From Limnobaculum zhutongyuii (GTDB lineage Bacteria > Pseudomonadota > Gammaproteobacteria > Enterobacterales > Enterobacteriaceae), in the NCBI RefSeq assembly GCF_004295645.1, contig NZ_CP034752.1:3410001-3474000 (forward strand): DNA of 64,000 nucleotides, written 5' to 3'. Below the pieces are notes generated by a model that had not been told where the DNA came from, searched no databases, and worked only from the letters and a program-made list of their open reading frames with translations. The first letter of the stretch is position 1; every line of letters starts with the position of its first letter. Position numbers and translations under genes: made by a program. Positions 35,087-43,773 of this stretch are shown piece after piece.

Positions 35087-36082
35087 ATGAAAATCAAACA
35101 GGCAATTGACAAAATCCCTGGCGGATTGATGCTGGTTCCTCTGTTCTTAGGCGCTATTTGCCATACTCTGTCTCCTGGCGCGGGTAAATATTTTGGTTCA
35201 TTCACTAACGGTTTAATCACCGGTACCGTACCAATTCTGGCGGTTTGGTTCTTCTGTATGGGTGCATCCATTCAGTTGAGCGCAACGGGTACGGTATTAC
35301 GTAAATCGGGTACGCTGGTTATTACTAAAATTGCTACCGCCTGGGTGGTTGCCGCCATCGCATCACAAATCATTCCTGAACACGGCGTTGAAGTTGGGTT
35401 CTTCGCGGGTATGTCGACTCTGGCATTAGTTGCAGCGATGGACATGACTAACGGTGGCCTGTATGCCTCTATCATGCAGCAATACGGTTCAAAAGAAGAA
35501 GCCGGTGCATTCGTACTGATGTCTGTTGAATCCGGTCCGTTAATGACCATGATCATTCTGGGTACTGCCGGTATTGCCTCATTCGAACCTCAGGCTTTCG
35601 TTGGTGCCGTTCTGCCATTCCTGATCGGTTTTGCACTGGGTAACCTGGACCCTGAACTGCGTGAGTTCTTCAGCAAAGCGGTACATACCCTGATTCCATT
35701 CTTCGCCTTCGCACTGGGTAACACCATCAACCTGGGCGTTATTCTGGAAACCGGTCTGTTAGGTATTCTGTTAGGTGTAGGCGTTATTATTGTCACCGGT
35801 ATCCCATTAATCATTGCCGATAAATTTATTGGTGGAGGTAACGGAACTGCGGGGGTTGCGGCCTCAAGTACCGCAGGGGCTGCGGTTGCCACACCGGTAC
35901 TGATTGCAGAAATGCTGCCTCAATTCAAGCCAGTTGCTCCTGCTGCAACAGCACTGGTTGCGACTTCGGTTATCGTCACTTCAGTTCTGGTGCCAATTAT
36001 TACCGCCATGTGGGCAAAACGTATGGGCCATAAAACGGCAGTGAAAGAACCTGAAACTGCTGGCGTCACCGACAAAGCTTAA
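35087..36082 (+). CDS. kdgT: 2-keto-3-deoxygluconate permease
   Basis: Proton symporter for 2-keto-3-deoxygluconate, an intermediate of pectin and hexuronate breakdown. 331 aa, about 10 membrane segments, with IPGGLMLVPLFLGAICHT, AAMDMTNGGLYASIM and FFAFALGNTINLG as in E. coli KdgT. The KdgR box and CRP site upstream fit induction by KDG and low glucose. It leads a same-strand cluster with the NTF2-like gene, kduI and kduD. Confidence 0.96.
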   Translation: MKIKQAIDKIPGGLMLVPLFLGAICHTLSPGAGKYFGSFTNGLITGTVPILAVWFFCMGASIQLSATGTVLRKSGTLVITKIATAWVVAAIASQIIPEHGVEVGFFAGMSTLALVAAMDMTNGGLYASIMQQYGSKEEAGAFVLMSVESGPLMTMIILGTAGIASFEPQAFVGAVLPFLIGFALGNLDPELREFFSKAVHTLIPFFAFALGNTINLGVILETGLLGILLGVGVIIVTGIPLIIADKFIGGGNGTAGVAASSTAGAAVATPVLIAEMLPQFKPVAPAATALVATSVIVTSVLVPIITAMWAKRMGHKTAVKEPETAGVTDKA

Positions 36083-36148
36083 GGTTTACACACTATCTAC
36101 GTTGTTTTGAACTCTGGGTTATTTAATCAAGGATACGGGATAAGAAAC

Positions 36149-36592
36149 ATGAAAAAAATATTAGGTGCAGCACTGTTCTCATTGTTAATCAGCAGTACAT
36201 GCTTTGCTCAAAATGCGGATGTCACAGCGGTAAATAATGCAGTCGAAACTATGCGTCAGGCGATGTTAAGTGCCAAAAAGGCCGAGCTGGAAAAAGTGGG
36301 AGCACCAAACCTCAGTTACGGTCACTCCAGCGGTCGGGTTGAGAACAACGCCGAGTTTGTTGATGCGATTGTTACCGGCAAATCCAGCTTCGTGACGCTA
36401 AACCTGAATGACCAAACGGTCGACGTAGAGGGTGATGTGGCTATTGTCCGACACATTTTTGAAGCCAAAACCAACGACAGCGGTAAGCCCGGTGAAGTGA
36501 AAATTGGCGTCATGCAGGTATGGAAAAAAGATAAAGCCGGTGACTGGAAACTGCTGGCTCGCCAGGCTTATAAGCTTCCACAACCACAATAA
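36149..36592 (+). CDS. Periplasmic NTF2-like (SnoaL/DUF4440) protein
   Basis: 147 aa from the ATG at 36149 (MKKILGAALFSLL); the frame opens at 36107. Signal peptide cleaved after CFA; mature part has the cone-fold pattern of SnoaL-like proteins: helix VETMRQAMLSAKKAELEKV, strand LSYGHSSGRV, then VEGDVAIVRHIFEAK and a final VMQVWKKD..WKLLARQAYKL. It is not KdgF (a cupin). Located between kdgT and kduI, so probably linked to uronate use, for example binding or isomerising an oligouronide in the periplasm. Role is inference. Confidence 0.75.
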   Translation: MKKILGAALFSLLISSTCFAQNADVTAVNNAVETMRQAMLSAKKAELEKVGAPNLSYGHSSGRVENNAEFVDAIVTGKSSFVTLNLNDQTVDVEGDVAIVRHIFEAKTNDSGKPGEVKIGVMQVWKKDKAGDWKLLARQAYKLPQPQ

Positions 36593-36603
36593 GCATGACA
36601 GGT

Positions 36604-36628
36604 GCCGCCATTGGTTTTAAATGGCGGC
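36604..36628. other. GCCGCCAT/ATGGCGGC stem-loop
   Basis: Perfect 8-bp stem, 9-base loop, 12 bp after the NTF2-like gene, no T-run. Possibly a weak terminator or processing site before kduI. Confidence 0.5.
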
Positions 36629-36733
36629 TACACTAACAGGATTGATTCCTGATAAAGACAGTGGATTAGCCTACCGCATGGCGGAGATAAGATAAATAAT
36701 CCTTGTTATTCATTTTGTTAAAGAGGTTCTGAT

Positions 36734-37570
36734 ATGCAAGTTCGTCAAAGTATTCACAGCGATCACGCTAAAAAACTGGATACCACTGAACTACGCCGCG
36801 AATTCCTGATTGAAAAAATCTTTGAAGCGGACCAATACACCATGACTTACAGCCACATCGATCGCATCATCGTCGGTGGCATCATGCCGGTCAGCAAGAG
36901 CGTCACTATCGGTACTGAAGTGGGTAAACAATTAGGGGTTAGTTACTTCCTTGAGCGTCGTGAGTTTGGTGCGATTAATATCGGTGGTGCAGGCGTTATT
37001 ACCGTTGACGGTACCCGTTATGAAGTCGGTAATGAAGAAGCTATCTATATTGGTAAAGGCGCAAAAGAAGTCATTTTCAACAGCGTTGATGCCGCTAAAC
37101 CAGCTAAGTTCTACTATAACTGCGCACCGGCCCATATGGCTTATCCAACCAAGCTAATTACCCGTGCCGATGTGACTCCAATGACTGTAGGCAGCCCGGA
37201 AACCAGCAACCTGCGCACCATTAACAAATACCTGATCCCTGAAGTGGTAGAAACCTGTCAGTTAAGCATGGGCTTAACCAAACTGGCTGAAGGTAGCTTA
37301 TGGAACACCATGCCAACTCACACTCATGAGCGCCGTATGGAAGCCTATTTCTACTTCAATATTGACGAAGAAAATGCCGTCTTCCACATGATGGGTCAAC
37401 CACAAGAAACCCGTCATATTCTGGTACACAACGAACAGGCCGTCCTTTCACCAAGCTGGTCAATTCACTCCGGCGTGGGTACTAAAAACTATACCTTCAT
37501 CTGGGGCATGATTGGTGAAAACCAAACCTACGATGATATGGACCATGTGAAGATCAAAGATATCCGTTAA
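36734..37570 (+). CDS. kduI: 5-dehydro-4-deoxy-D-glucuronate isomerase
   Basis: Converts 5-keto-4-deoxyuronate to 3-deoxy-D-glycero-2,5-hexodiulosonate in pectin breakdown. 278 aa, the E. coli length; cupin-type zinc site in MPTHTHERRMEAYFYF (His, His, Glu) and the later His in SWSIHSGVGTKNY. AGAGG precedes the ATG. Works with KduD next door. Confidence 0.97.
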   Translation: MQVRQSIHSDHAKKLDTTELRREFLIEKIFEADQYTMTYSHIDRIIVGGIMPVSKSVTIGTEVGKQLGVSYFLERREFGAINIGGAGVITVDGTRYEVGNEEAIYIGKGAKEVIFNSVDAAKPAKFYYNCAPAHMAYPTKLITRADVTPMTVGSPETSNLRTINKYLIPEVVETCQLSMGLTKLAEGSLWNTMPTHTHERRMEAYFYFNIDEENAVFHMMGQPQETRHILVHNEQAVLSPSWSIHSGVGTKNYTFIWGMIGENQTYDDMDHVKIKDIR

Positions 37571-37586
37571 TTCATTCATCTGTTAT

Positions 37587-37612
37587 CGGCCGGTGATACC
37601 GGCCGCTTTTAT
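37587..37612 (+). terminator. Terminator-like hairpin between kduI and kduD
   Basis: CGGCCGGT-GAT-ACCGGCCG followed by CTTTTAT. May reduce read-through from kduI into kduD. Confidence 0.7.
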
Positions 37613-37657
37613 ATCAAAATGGGCAACCCAAGGGCGGCCCACTAGGGAGATTTTGTC

Positions 37658-38419
37658 ATGATTTTAGATTCTTTCAATTTGAAAGGTAAAGTAGCGATGG
37701 TGACCGGTTGTGATACCGGTTTGGGTCAGGGTATGGCATTAGGTCTGGCGCAAGCCGGCTGTGACATTGTTGGTGTAAACATCACTGAACCGACCGAAAC
37801 TATCGAGAAAGTGAAAGCGCTGGGCCGTCGTTTCTTAAGCCTGACCGCAGACCTGAGCAGCATTGAATGTATCCCTAGCCTGCTGGAAAAAGCGCTGGCT
37901 GAGTACGGTAAAATCGATATTCTGGTCAACAACGCCGGTATTATCCGCCGTGAAGATGCTATCGATTTCACCGAAAAGAACTGGGACGATGTAATGAACC
38001 TCAACATCAAAACCGTATTCTTTATGTCTCAGGCGGTTGCTCGTCAATTTATCAAGCAAGGCCACGGCGGTAAAATCATCAATATCGCATCGATGCTCTC
38101 TTATCAGGGAGGGATTCGCGTTCCTTCTTACACTGCATCGAAAAGCGCAGTGATGGGAGTGACCCGTCTGTTAGCTAACGAGTGGGCAAAACACGGTATT
38201 AACGTTAATGCTATCGCTCCAGGCTATATGGCAACCAACAATACTCAGCAGTTACGTGCCGATGAAAGCCGTAGTGCAGAAATTCTGGACCGTATTCCGG
38301 CTGGCCGTTGGGGCTTACCTGACGACCTGATGGGCCCGGCGGTATTCCTGTCATCTCCTGCTTCTGACTATATTAATGGCTACACCATCGCCGTTGATGG
38401 CGGCTGGTTAGCGCGCTAA
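37658..38419 (+). CDS. kduD: 2-dehydro-3-deoxy-D-gluconate 5-dehydrogenase
   Basis: SDR enzyme reducing the KduI product to 2-keto-3-deoxygluconate with NADH. 253 aa; cofactor loop TGCDTGLGQGMALGLA, NNAG motif (LVNNAGIIRRED), catalytic Ser in IASMLSYQGG and YTASK. AGGGAG precedes the ATG. Last gene of the cluster, closed by a strong terminator. Confidence 0.96.
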   Translation: MILDSFNLKGKVAMVTGCDTGLGQGMALGLAQAGCDIVGVNITEPTETIEKVKALGRRFLSLTADLSSIECIPSLLEKALAEYGKIDILVNNAGIIRREDAIDFTEKNWDDVMNLNIKTVFFMSQAVARQFIKQGHGGKIINIASMLSYQGGIRVPSYTASKSAVMGVTRLLANEWAKHGINVNAIAPGYMATNNTQQLRADESRSAEILDRIPAGRWGLPDDLMGPAVFLSSPASDYINGYTIAVDGGWLAR

Positions 38420-38445
38420 GTTCCACCTCCTCTCTGTAGGATTTT

Positions 38446-38469
38446 GGGGTGCTCCAGCACCCCTTTTTT
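38446..38469 (+). terminator. Strong terminator after kduD
   Basis: GGGGTGCT-CC-AGCACCCC followed by six T. Confidence 0.93.
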
Positions 38470-38565
38470 ATTGGCGGCTTTTATATTGTTTATTGCCCCT
38501 TTTCTCCTACCGTTTCGTCCCTTAAAATTCCCCACTATCTCTATTCAATCAGGTACAACGCTGAA

Positions 38566-39078
38566 ATGATTATGCTAAGAAAAATTTTGTTATTGGCCTT
38601 GCTGCTGACAACCCCTGTCTTATGGCAAAACACACTGGCAACGGAGCAAGATGTTGGATCAGCGATGGAAAAACAGGCTACACCACAACAGCAAGTTATT
38701 GCGTTTTATCACTGGTACATGACCAATATTGAACGCCTGCCATCAGCAGAACCTGAAGATAAAAAGACCTTCGAGCAATATATCAGTCAGGAAACCCTTA
38801 ACCTGTTGAATAAAATTAATAACAGTGAAGACCCATTAGATGCTGATTATTATCTCAGTGCTCAGGATTATGGTGATAATTGGGCCTCTGAGATCGAGGT
38901 ATTACGTGAATCCATTGATGGCAATAGCGCAGAAGTGGACATCCATTTAGGGAAGACCAATGACATGGAGCAGACGTTATATATTTCTCTGCGGTTAGAG
39001 CATGGCGCATGGAAGATTTATCGTGTGCAGGACAGAGTGACTGACATTGATCTTTCGGCCTGGGATACGCCAAAGTAA
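38566..39078 (+). CDS. Exported DUF3828 (YbjP-like) protein
   Basis: About 170 aa from the ATG at 38566 (MIMLRKILLLALLL); the frame opens at 38449, but that start would overlap the terminator. Signal peptide ending NTLA; mature part QQQVIAFYHWYMTNIERLPS, FEQYISQETLNLLNKI and DYGDNWASEIEVLRESIDG fits the DUF3828 family. No lipobox. Function unknown; secreted to the periplasm. Confidence 0.75.
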   Translation: MIMLRKILLLALLLTTPVLWQNTLATEQDVGSAMEKQATPQQQVIAFYHWYMTNIERLPSAEPEDKKTFEQYISQETLNLLNKINNSEDPLDADYYLSAQDYGDNWASEIEVLRESIDGNSAEVDIHLGKTNDMEQTLYISLRLEHGAWKIYRVQDRVTDIDLSAWDTPK

Positions 39079-39385
39079 TTATTGTTGGTTATAAATTGAT
39101 TTAGTAACAACACCTGTGCTGCCACAATACAACACTTCCACGCCTCAAAAGCACGATAATCAGGAAAATAACGATTATTGACCATTGGTTTATTTGGTTA
39201 TTTTCCTAACGTTAACAGACTGAAATAATTATATAAATTCGATTGATTTACTAAAAATTGACCTGTTAGTGAACTTACAACACATTGTTATTAATAATAA
39301 TAAAAATTAATTGCACTATTTTTTATATACACTGTCTGACCATCACAAAGCTAAACCGGATGAGCCAACCCGATACATCAACTTT
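39079..39385. other. AT-rich gap before eptB
   Basis: 307 bp; presumably the eptB promoter. I see no clear PhoP, PmrA or sigma-E site. Confidence 0.4.
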
Positions 39386-41053
39386 ATGAACAGACTCAAA
39401 GCGTTATCACAACAAAAAATATCTTTAATATTAGCTATTTATATTGGTATCTTTCTTAACCTTTCCGTATTTTACCGCCGCTTTAGCCACAGCTTAAGTT
39501 TTGATAAAGTCATCGAAGCCGCTACCGAAATTCTGGTTATTGTTCTTTTTACTTTTTTCCTTATGCGTCTGCTATCCCTTGGGGGGAAACTGTTTTATCG
39601 CATAACTGCCACCCTGTTTGTCTTAATATCCGTCGCGGCCAGCTACTACATGATCTTTTTCAACGTGGTTATTGGCTACGGTGTTGTCATATCCGTGCTC
39701 ACTACCGATATGGATATGAATAAAGAGTCTATCGGCTGGCATTTGATTTTATGGATGGTATTGGTTAGCGCTCTGCCGTTGTTGCTCATCTGGAAAAATA
39801 ATTTACGTCATACTCTGATGGAGCAGCTTAAAACCCCAGGCCAGCGCAGAAAACCATTAGCCATACTGCTGATAGCTGCGGTATTAGTATGGTTACCGCT
39901 TCACCTTCAAGGTTATGAGCAGAAAAGTGAAGAAATACAGTCTAATACGGACCTGCCAAGCTATGGTGGCGTAGTCGCTCACTCCTATCTTCCTTCTAAC
40001 TGGCTGGCGGCACTTGGTTTGTTTGCCTATACCAAAGTAGAAGGCAGTCAGAATACTCAGGACCTGTTTGATCCTGCTAAACAATTTACCTATGTAGCTC
40101 CCGCGGATATCGATAACACCTATGTGGTGTTCATCATTGGGGAAACCACCCGCTGGGATCATATGGGTATGCTGGGCTATTATCGACAAACTACGCCAAA
40201 AATGGAGAAAGAAGAGAATCTCCTGATGTTCAAAGGCAAGTCTTGCGATACTGCGACTAAACTCTCCCTGCTTTGTATGTTTGTACGTGAAGGGGGTACT
40301 AAAGATAATGCCCAGCGTACATTACAAGAGAAAAATGTCTTTTCAGTAATGAAGTCTTTAGGATTTACCTCTGAGCTTTTCGCCATGCAAAGCGAACTGT
40401 GGTTCTATAACGATACCAACGTTAACGACTACCAGTTTCGTGAAACGATTGCCTCAGAGAAGCGTAACGATGGCAAACCTGTCGATGATATGCTGTTGGT
40501 CAATGAGTTACAGAAATCACTACAGCGCTACCCTGACGGTAAACACTTAGTGATACTGCATACTAAAGGTTCTCACTATCTCTACTCTCAACGTTATCCA
40601 GCCAGTTTTGCGCGCTATACACCTGAATGTATGGGCATTGACCGCTCATGTACCAAGGCGCAGTTGATTAACTCCTTTGATAACAGCGTGCTGTATGTTG
40701 ATACCTTTATTGATAATGTGATTGATCAAATGCGGGATAAAAATGCGCTGGTGTTCTATGCCGCCGATCACGGTGAATCCATCAGTAATAATGCGCACTT
40801 CCACGCCACGCCAAGGGAAATGGCTCCGCCAGAACAGTTCCGCGTGCCCATTATGGTTTGGGCCTCAGACAGTTTTTTAAAACAGCCGGAACGTCATGAT
40901 GCGTTCGAGAGGCTAAAAGCCAAACATCGGACAGGCGTGACGCTAAACCACAAAGAGATCTTTGACTCTATGCTTGGTTGTTTGGGCTATAGCTCGCCGA
41001 ATGGCGGGATTAAGCAGGCAAATAACTGGTGTAGCAAGCCAGGGGCTTCTTAA
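39386..41053 (+). CDS. eptB: Kdo2-lipid A phosphoethanolamine transferase
   Basis: Adds phosphoethanolamine to the outer Kdo of LPS at the periplasmic face. About 555 aa: five N-terminal helices (SLILAIYIGIFLNLSVFYRRF and following), then a sulfatase-like domain with the nucleophile Thr in IGETTRWDHMGM / CDTATKLSLLCMFVR and metal ligands in HTKGSHY and YAADHGESISNNAHFHATPRE. Start 39386 (MNRLKALSQQKISL) aligns with E. coli EptB; the frame opens at 39311. Single gene. Confidence 0.92.
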   Translation: MNRLKALSQQKISLILAIYIGIFLNLSVFYRRFSHSLSFDKVIEAATEILVIVLFTFFLMRLLSLGGKLFYRITATLFVLISVAASYYMIFFNVVIGYGVVISVLTTDMDMNKESIGWHLILWMVLVSALPLLLIWKNNLRHTLMEQLKTPGQRRKPLAILLIAAVLVWLPLHLQGYEQKSEEIQSNTDLPSYGGVVAHSYLPSNWLAALGLFAYTKVEGSQNTQDLFDPAKQFTYVAPADIDNTYVVFIIGETTRWDHMGMLGYYRQTTPKMEKEENLLMFKGKSCDTATKLSLLCMFVREGGTKDNAQRTLQEKNVFSVMKSLGFTSELFAMQSELWFYNDTNVNDYQFRETIASEKRNDGKPVDDMLLVNELQKSLQRYPDGKHLVILHTKGSHYLYSQRYPASFARYTPECMGIDRSCTKAQLINSFDNSVLYVDTFIDNVIDQMRDKNALVFYAADHGESISNNAHFHATPREMAPPEQFRVPIMVWASDSFLKQPERHDAFERLKAKHRTGVTLNHKEIFDSMLGCLGYSSPNGGIKQANNWCSKPGAS

Positions 41054-41117
41054 GCGTTTTTGGGGTTTGTGGCATAAATACATCGGGTAGATATCGGTGT
41101 ATGAAATTATCAGCTTT

Positions 41118-41145
41118 CGTGGATATTCCGGCCGGAATATCCACG
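41118..41145. repeat. Perfect 28-bp palindrome, copy C of TTCCGRCCG family
   Basis: Two 14-bp arms meet with no loop (arm CGTGGATATTCCGG and its complement). The arm matches the start of copies A, B and D. It lies between the convergent ends of eptB and the sugar porter and could terminate both. Confidence 0.85.
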
Positions 41146-41166
41146 GGAATAAAAACAAACAAAACG

Positions 41167-42609
41167 CTACTTAACCTCAACCATATCCTCGGTATTTCCA
41201 CTCGTACTTTGCCCAGCGCCACTCAATACATCTTCTAATGCTTCCAGGGTTACACCTTTAGTTTCCGGCACGCGGGCGCGGATAAACACAAATCCAGCCA
41301 TACAGATGACGCCGTACAGCAGGAAGCTGCCTGAAGCACCCAGACCGGCGTTGAGTAGCGGGAAAGTATAGGTAAGTAAGAAGCAGGCAATCCACAGTGA
41401 AAAGGTTCCTACCGCCATAGCCATACCGCGGATGCTGTTAGGGAAAATCTCTGACAGTAATACCCAGGTCACAGGGGCCAACGTCAGGGCATAAATTGCA
41501 ATGGCTGCCAGCACCAGCAGCAGAACTGGTAATCCCAGAACGCCAAAGGCATAAGCACCGGCAATCAGTACATAAATAATGGTTAACCCGAGCGAACCAA
41601 TCAGCATCAGTTTACGACGTCCTAATTTATCCACCAGCGGCAGCGCCAGAATAGTAAAGATCAGATTAATCAATCCGGTTGCTACGATAGATTTCAGGGT
41701 ATCGTTAATATCAAATCCGGCGGAGGCAAAAATCTCCTGCGCATAGTTAAAGATAACGTTGATGCCGCACCATTGCTGGAACATTGCCAGCACAATACCA
41801 ATAACAATGATGGGACGAACTTTAGGATTGAGTAGTTCACTTACCGGTACTTTCTGCGAATCACTTCCCAGAGTACGAAGAATATCATCCAGTGTGGTTT
41901 GCGCGTAATGTTGATTGCCAATGCGCTGTAACACGCCTCTGGCCTTCTCAACTTTACCTGCTTTTGCCAGCCAGCGCGGTGATTCAGGAACAAAAAACAT
42001 CAGCACCAGAAAAGCCAACACTGGTACCAATTCCGCGCCAAACATCCAGCGCCAGCCGGTTTGACCATTCCAGCTTTGTAATAAATCAGCAGCCGTGGCG
42101 GAAGACTCTACCGGCTCAGCGATCATCAGATTAACCAATTGAGCCGCCAGTACGCCAATCACAATAGTAAGCTGGTTAACCGCCACGAACTTCCCGCGTT
42201 TATCTGCCGGGCTCACTTCTGCGATATACATCGGGCTCAAAGCAGAAGCCAGACCAATTCCCACGCCCCCCATAATGCGATAAAGAACAAACTCATCAAA
42301 GCTGCCTGCAATGGCGGTTCCCCATGATGAAACAGCAAACAGTATTGCCGCCAGAATCAAAGGACGCTTGCGCCCTAAGCGATCGGCACACCAGCCGGAA
42401 ATCAGTGCGCCAAACACACAGCCTACCAGAGCGGAACTCATCACCCAGCCAGATTGAGCCGGATCGGTAATAGAAAAGTAAGCTTCATAGAACGGTTTCG
42501 CACCGCCAATAACTACCCAGTCATAGCCAAACAGCAAACCGCCACAGGCTGCCACCAGGCACATCATCCATATATATCCCATATTCAACTGATTTGTTGC
42601 GCTTGCCAT
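41167..42609 (-). CDS. Sugar porter family MFS transporter
   Basis: 480 aa, 12 helices; sugar:H+ symporter signatures GLLFGYDWVVIGGAKPFYEAY, DRLGRKRP, VPESPRWLAKAG, QQWCGINVIFNYAQEIF and VPETKGVTLE. It resembles XylE/GalP-type and related porters. It sits downstream of an aldose epimerase, a YphG-like protein and the ROK regulator, so it likely imports the sugar used by that locus. Specific substrate unknown. Confidence 0.9.
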   Translation of the reverse strand: MASATNQLNMGYIWMMCLVAACGGLLFGYDWVVIGGAKPFYEAYFSITDPAQSGWVMSSALVGCVFGALISGWCADRLGRKRPLILAAILFAVSSWGTAIAGSFDEFVLYRIMGGVGIGLASALSPMYIAEVSPADKRGKFVAVNQLTIVIGVLAAQLVNLMIAEPVESSATAADLLQSWNGQTGWRWMFGAELVPVLAFLVLMFFVPESPRWLAKAGKVEKARGVLQRIGNQHYAQTTLDDILRTLGSDSQKVPVSELLNPKVRPIIVIGIVLAMFQQWCGINVIFNYAQEIFASAGFDINDTLKSIVATGLINLIFTILALPLVDKLGRRKLMLIGSLGLTIIYVLIAGAYAFGVLGLPVLLLVLAAIAIYALTLAPVTWVLLSEIFPNSIRGMAMAVGTFSLWIACFLLTYTFPLLNAGLGASGSFLLYGVICMAGFVFIRARVPETKGVTLEALEDVLSGAGQSTSGNTEDMVEVK

Positions 42610-42784
42610 ATTCTTCCTCTCATTATTGGAAATCGGACAGCAGACTGGGGAAACTAATAAAGCTTCAAAACGCTATCAGTACCGCAATAAATATCACCTA
42701 CGATTGCTGTCGATAAAATATTTAAAATCAGTGCACTACCAGCTAATTGATAAAACTGTTTTCATAAGTTCAACGCCTGTTGGG

Positions 42785-43678
42785 TTACACCTCCGGCTGG
42801 CTGATTAAGCGCATGGTTTGATGTAATGTCTCTCCCGGAGCCAGACGTTTAAGCCCTCCGCCCTGTGTCAGATTATGGGCATTCGCGGCATGACTCATGG
42901 GTTCAACACAGAAGTAATCAAACTGATATCCCTCATCAAAACAGGGGGCGGATACAAAAACGAAATAACAGGGTGTCGCAGGATCGGTCGTCATGGTGAG
43001 TGACCAGCGATGTTCCGGCCAATGAATCTGTGCCCGCCCATCCCATTGGGAAAATCCGTTATTTATCCAGCGACGTGGAAGTAATGCTGGCTGATTAAAA
43101 TCAAGTTCTGCTGGCAATAGGGTCTGATGTTTACCCGCAAGCCATTGCGGGTCTTCCAGCCAGTATCCCCCGGCCTTAGCCTGTAGCGTGGTTTGCCCGG
43201 TTAATGGAAAATAGGGATGCCAACCCAATCCAAAAGGCAATGCCACTTCCCCCTGATTGGTAACACTCAGGCTAACCACCAGTGACGATCCCTGTAGTTC
43301 AAAACACTGACAGACCGTATAGCTGTAGATTTCTGAACGGTGTTGATACGCCAGCACCAGTCGTTCTTCACTTTGTTCCCGACATATCCACGGGTTTAAC
43401 CAACCGTCGCCGTGCAGATAATGCGGATCCCACTCGGTATTCGGTGTCAGAGTGTAAGTTTCACCTTCAAAAGAAAAACTATTGCCTGTGACCCGATTGC
43501 CGAACGGTACCAGAGGAAAACAGCTGGATTGCCCGGCGTTACCTGTTGCCGCTCCCGGCCGCAGTAAAGGGATCTGACGCCCGTAGTGACAGCCATACAG
43601 CGCCTCAATCGCTCCTCCCATCGAAGAAACCTTCACTATCAGCGCCTCATTTGCCAGTGTAAAAAGCGTCATATCCAT
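42785..43678 (-). CDS. Aldose 1-epimerase family protein (YphB-like)
   Basis: 297 aa, GalM-type beta-sandwich. Expected sugar-binding points: FPLVPFGNRVTGNSFSF (Asn-Arg), LHGDGWLNPW (His), FGLGWHPYFPL (His) and the late Glu in FCVEPMSHAANAHN. It would interconvert anomers of a free sugar. Position next to the YphG-like gene recalls E. coli yphB in the yph cluster. 176 bp separates it from the porter gene. Confidence 0.85.
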   Translation of the reverse strand: MDMTLFTLANEALIVKVSSMGGAIEALYGCHYGRQIPLLRPGAATGNAGQSSCFPLVPFGNRVTGNSFSFEGETYTLTPNTEWDPHYLHGDGWLNPWICREQSEERLVLAYQHRSEIYSYTVCQCFELQGSSLVVSLSVTNQGEVALPFGLGWHPYFPLTGQTTLQAKAGGYWLEDPQWLAGKHQTLLPAELDFNQPALLPRRWINNGFSQWDGRAQIHWPEHRWSLTMTTDPATPCYFVFVSAPCFDEGYQFDYFCVEPMSHAANAHNLTQGGGLKRLAPGETLHQTMRLISQPEV

Positions 43679-43773
43679 TCTCTGCCTCGCCGTGATTAAT
43701 TGCCTGCTATCGCTATTTCCGGTTGGGTAATCGGGTTGTCATAACCGATTGCCCAACCGTTTTATTGCCGGAG

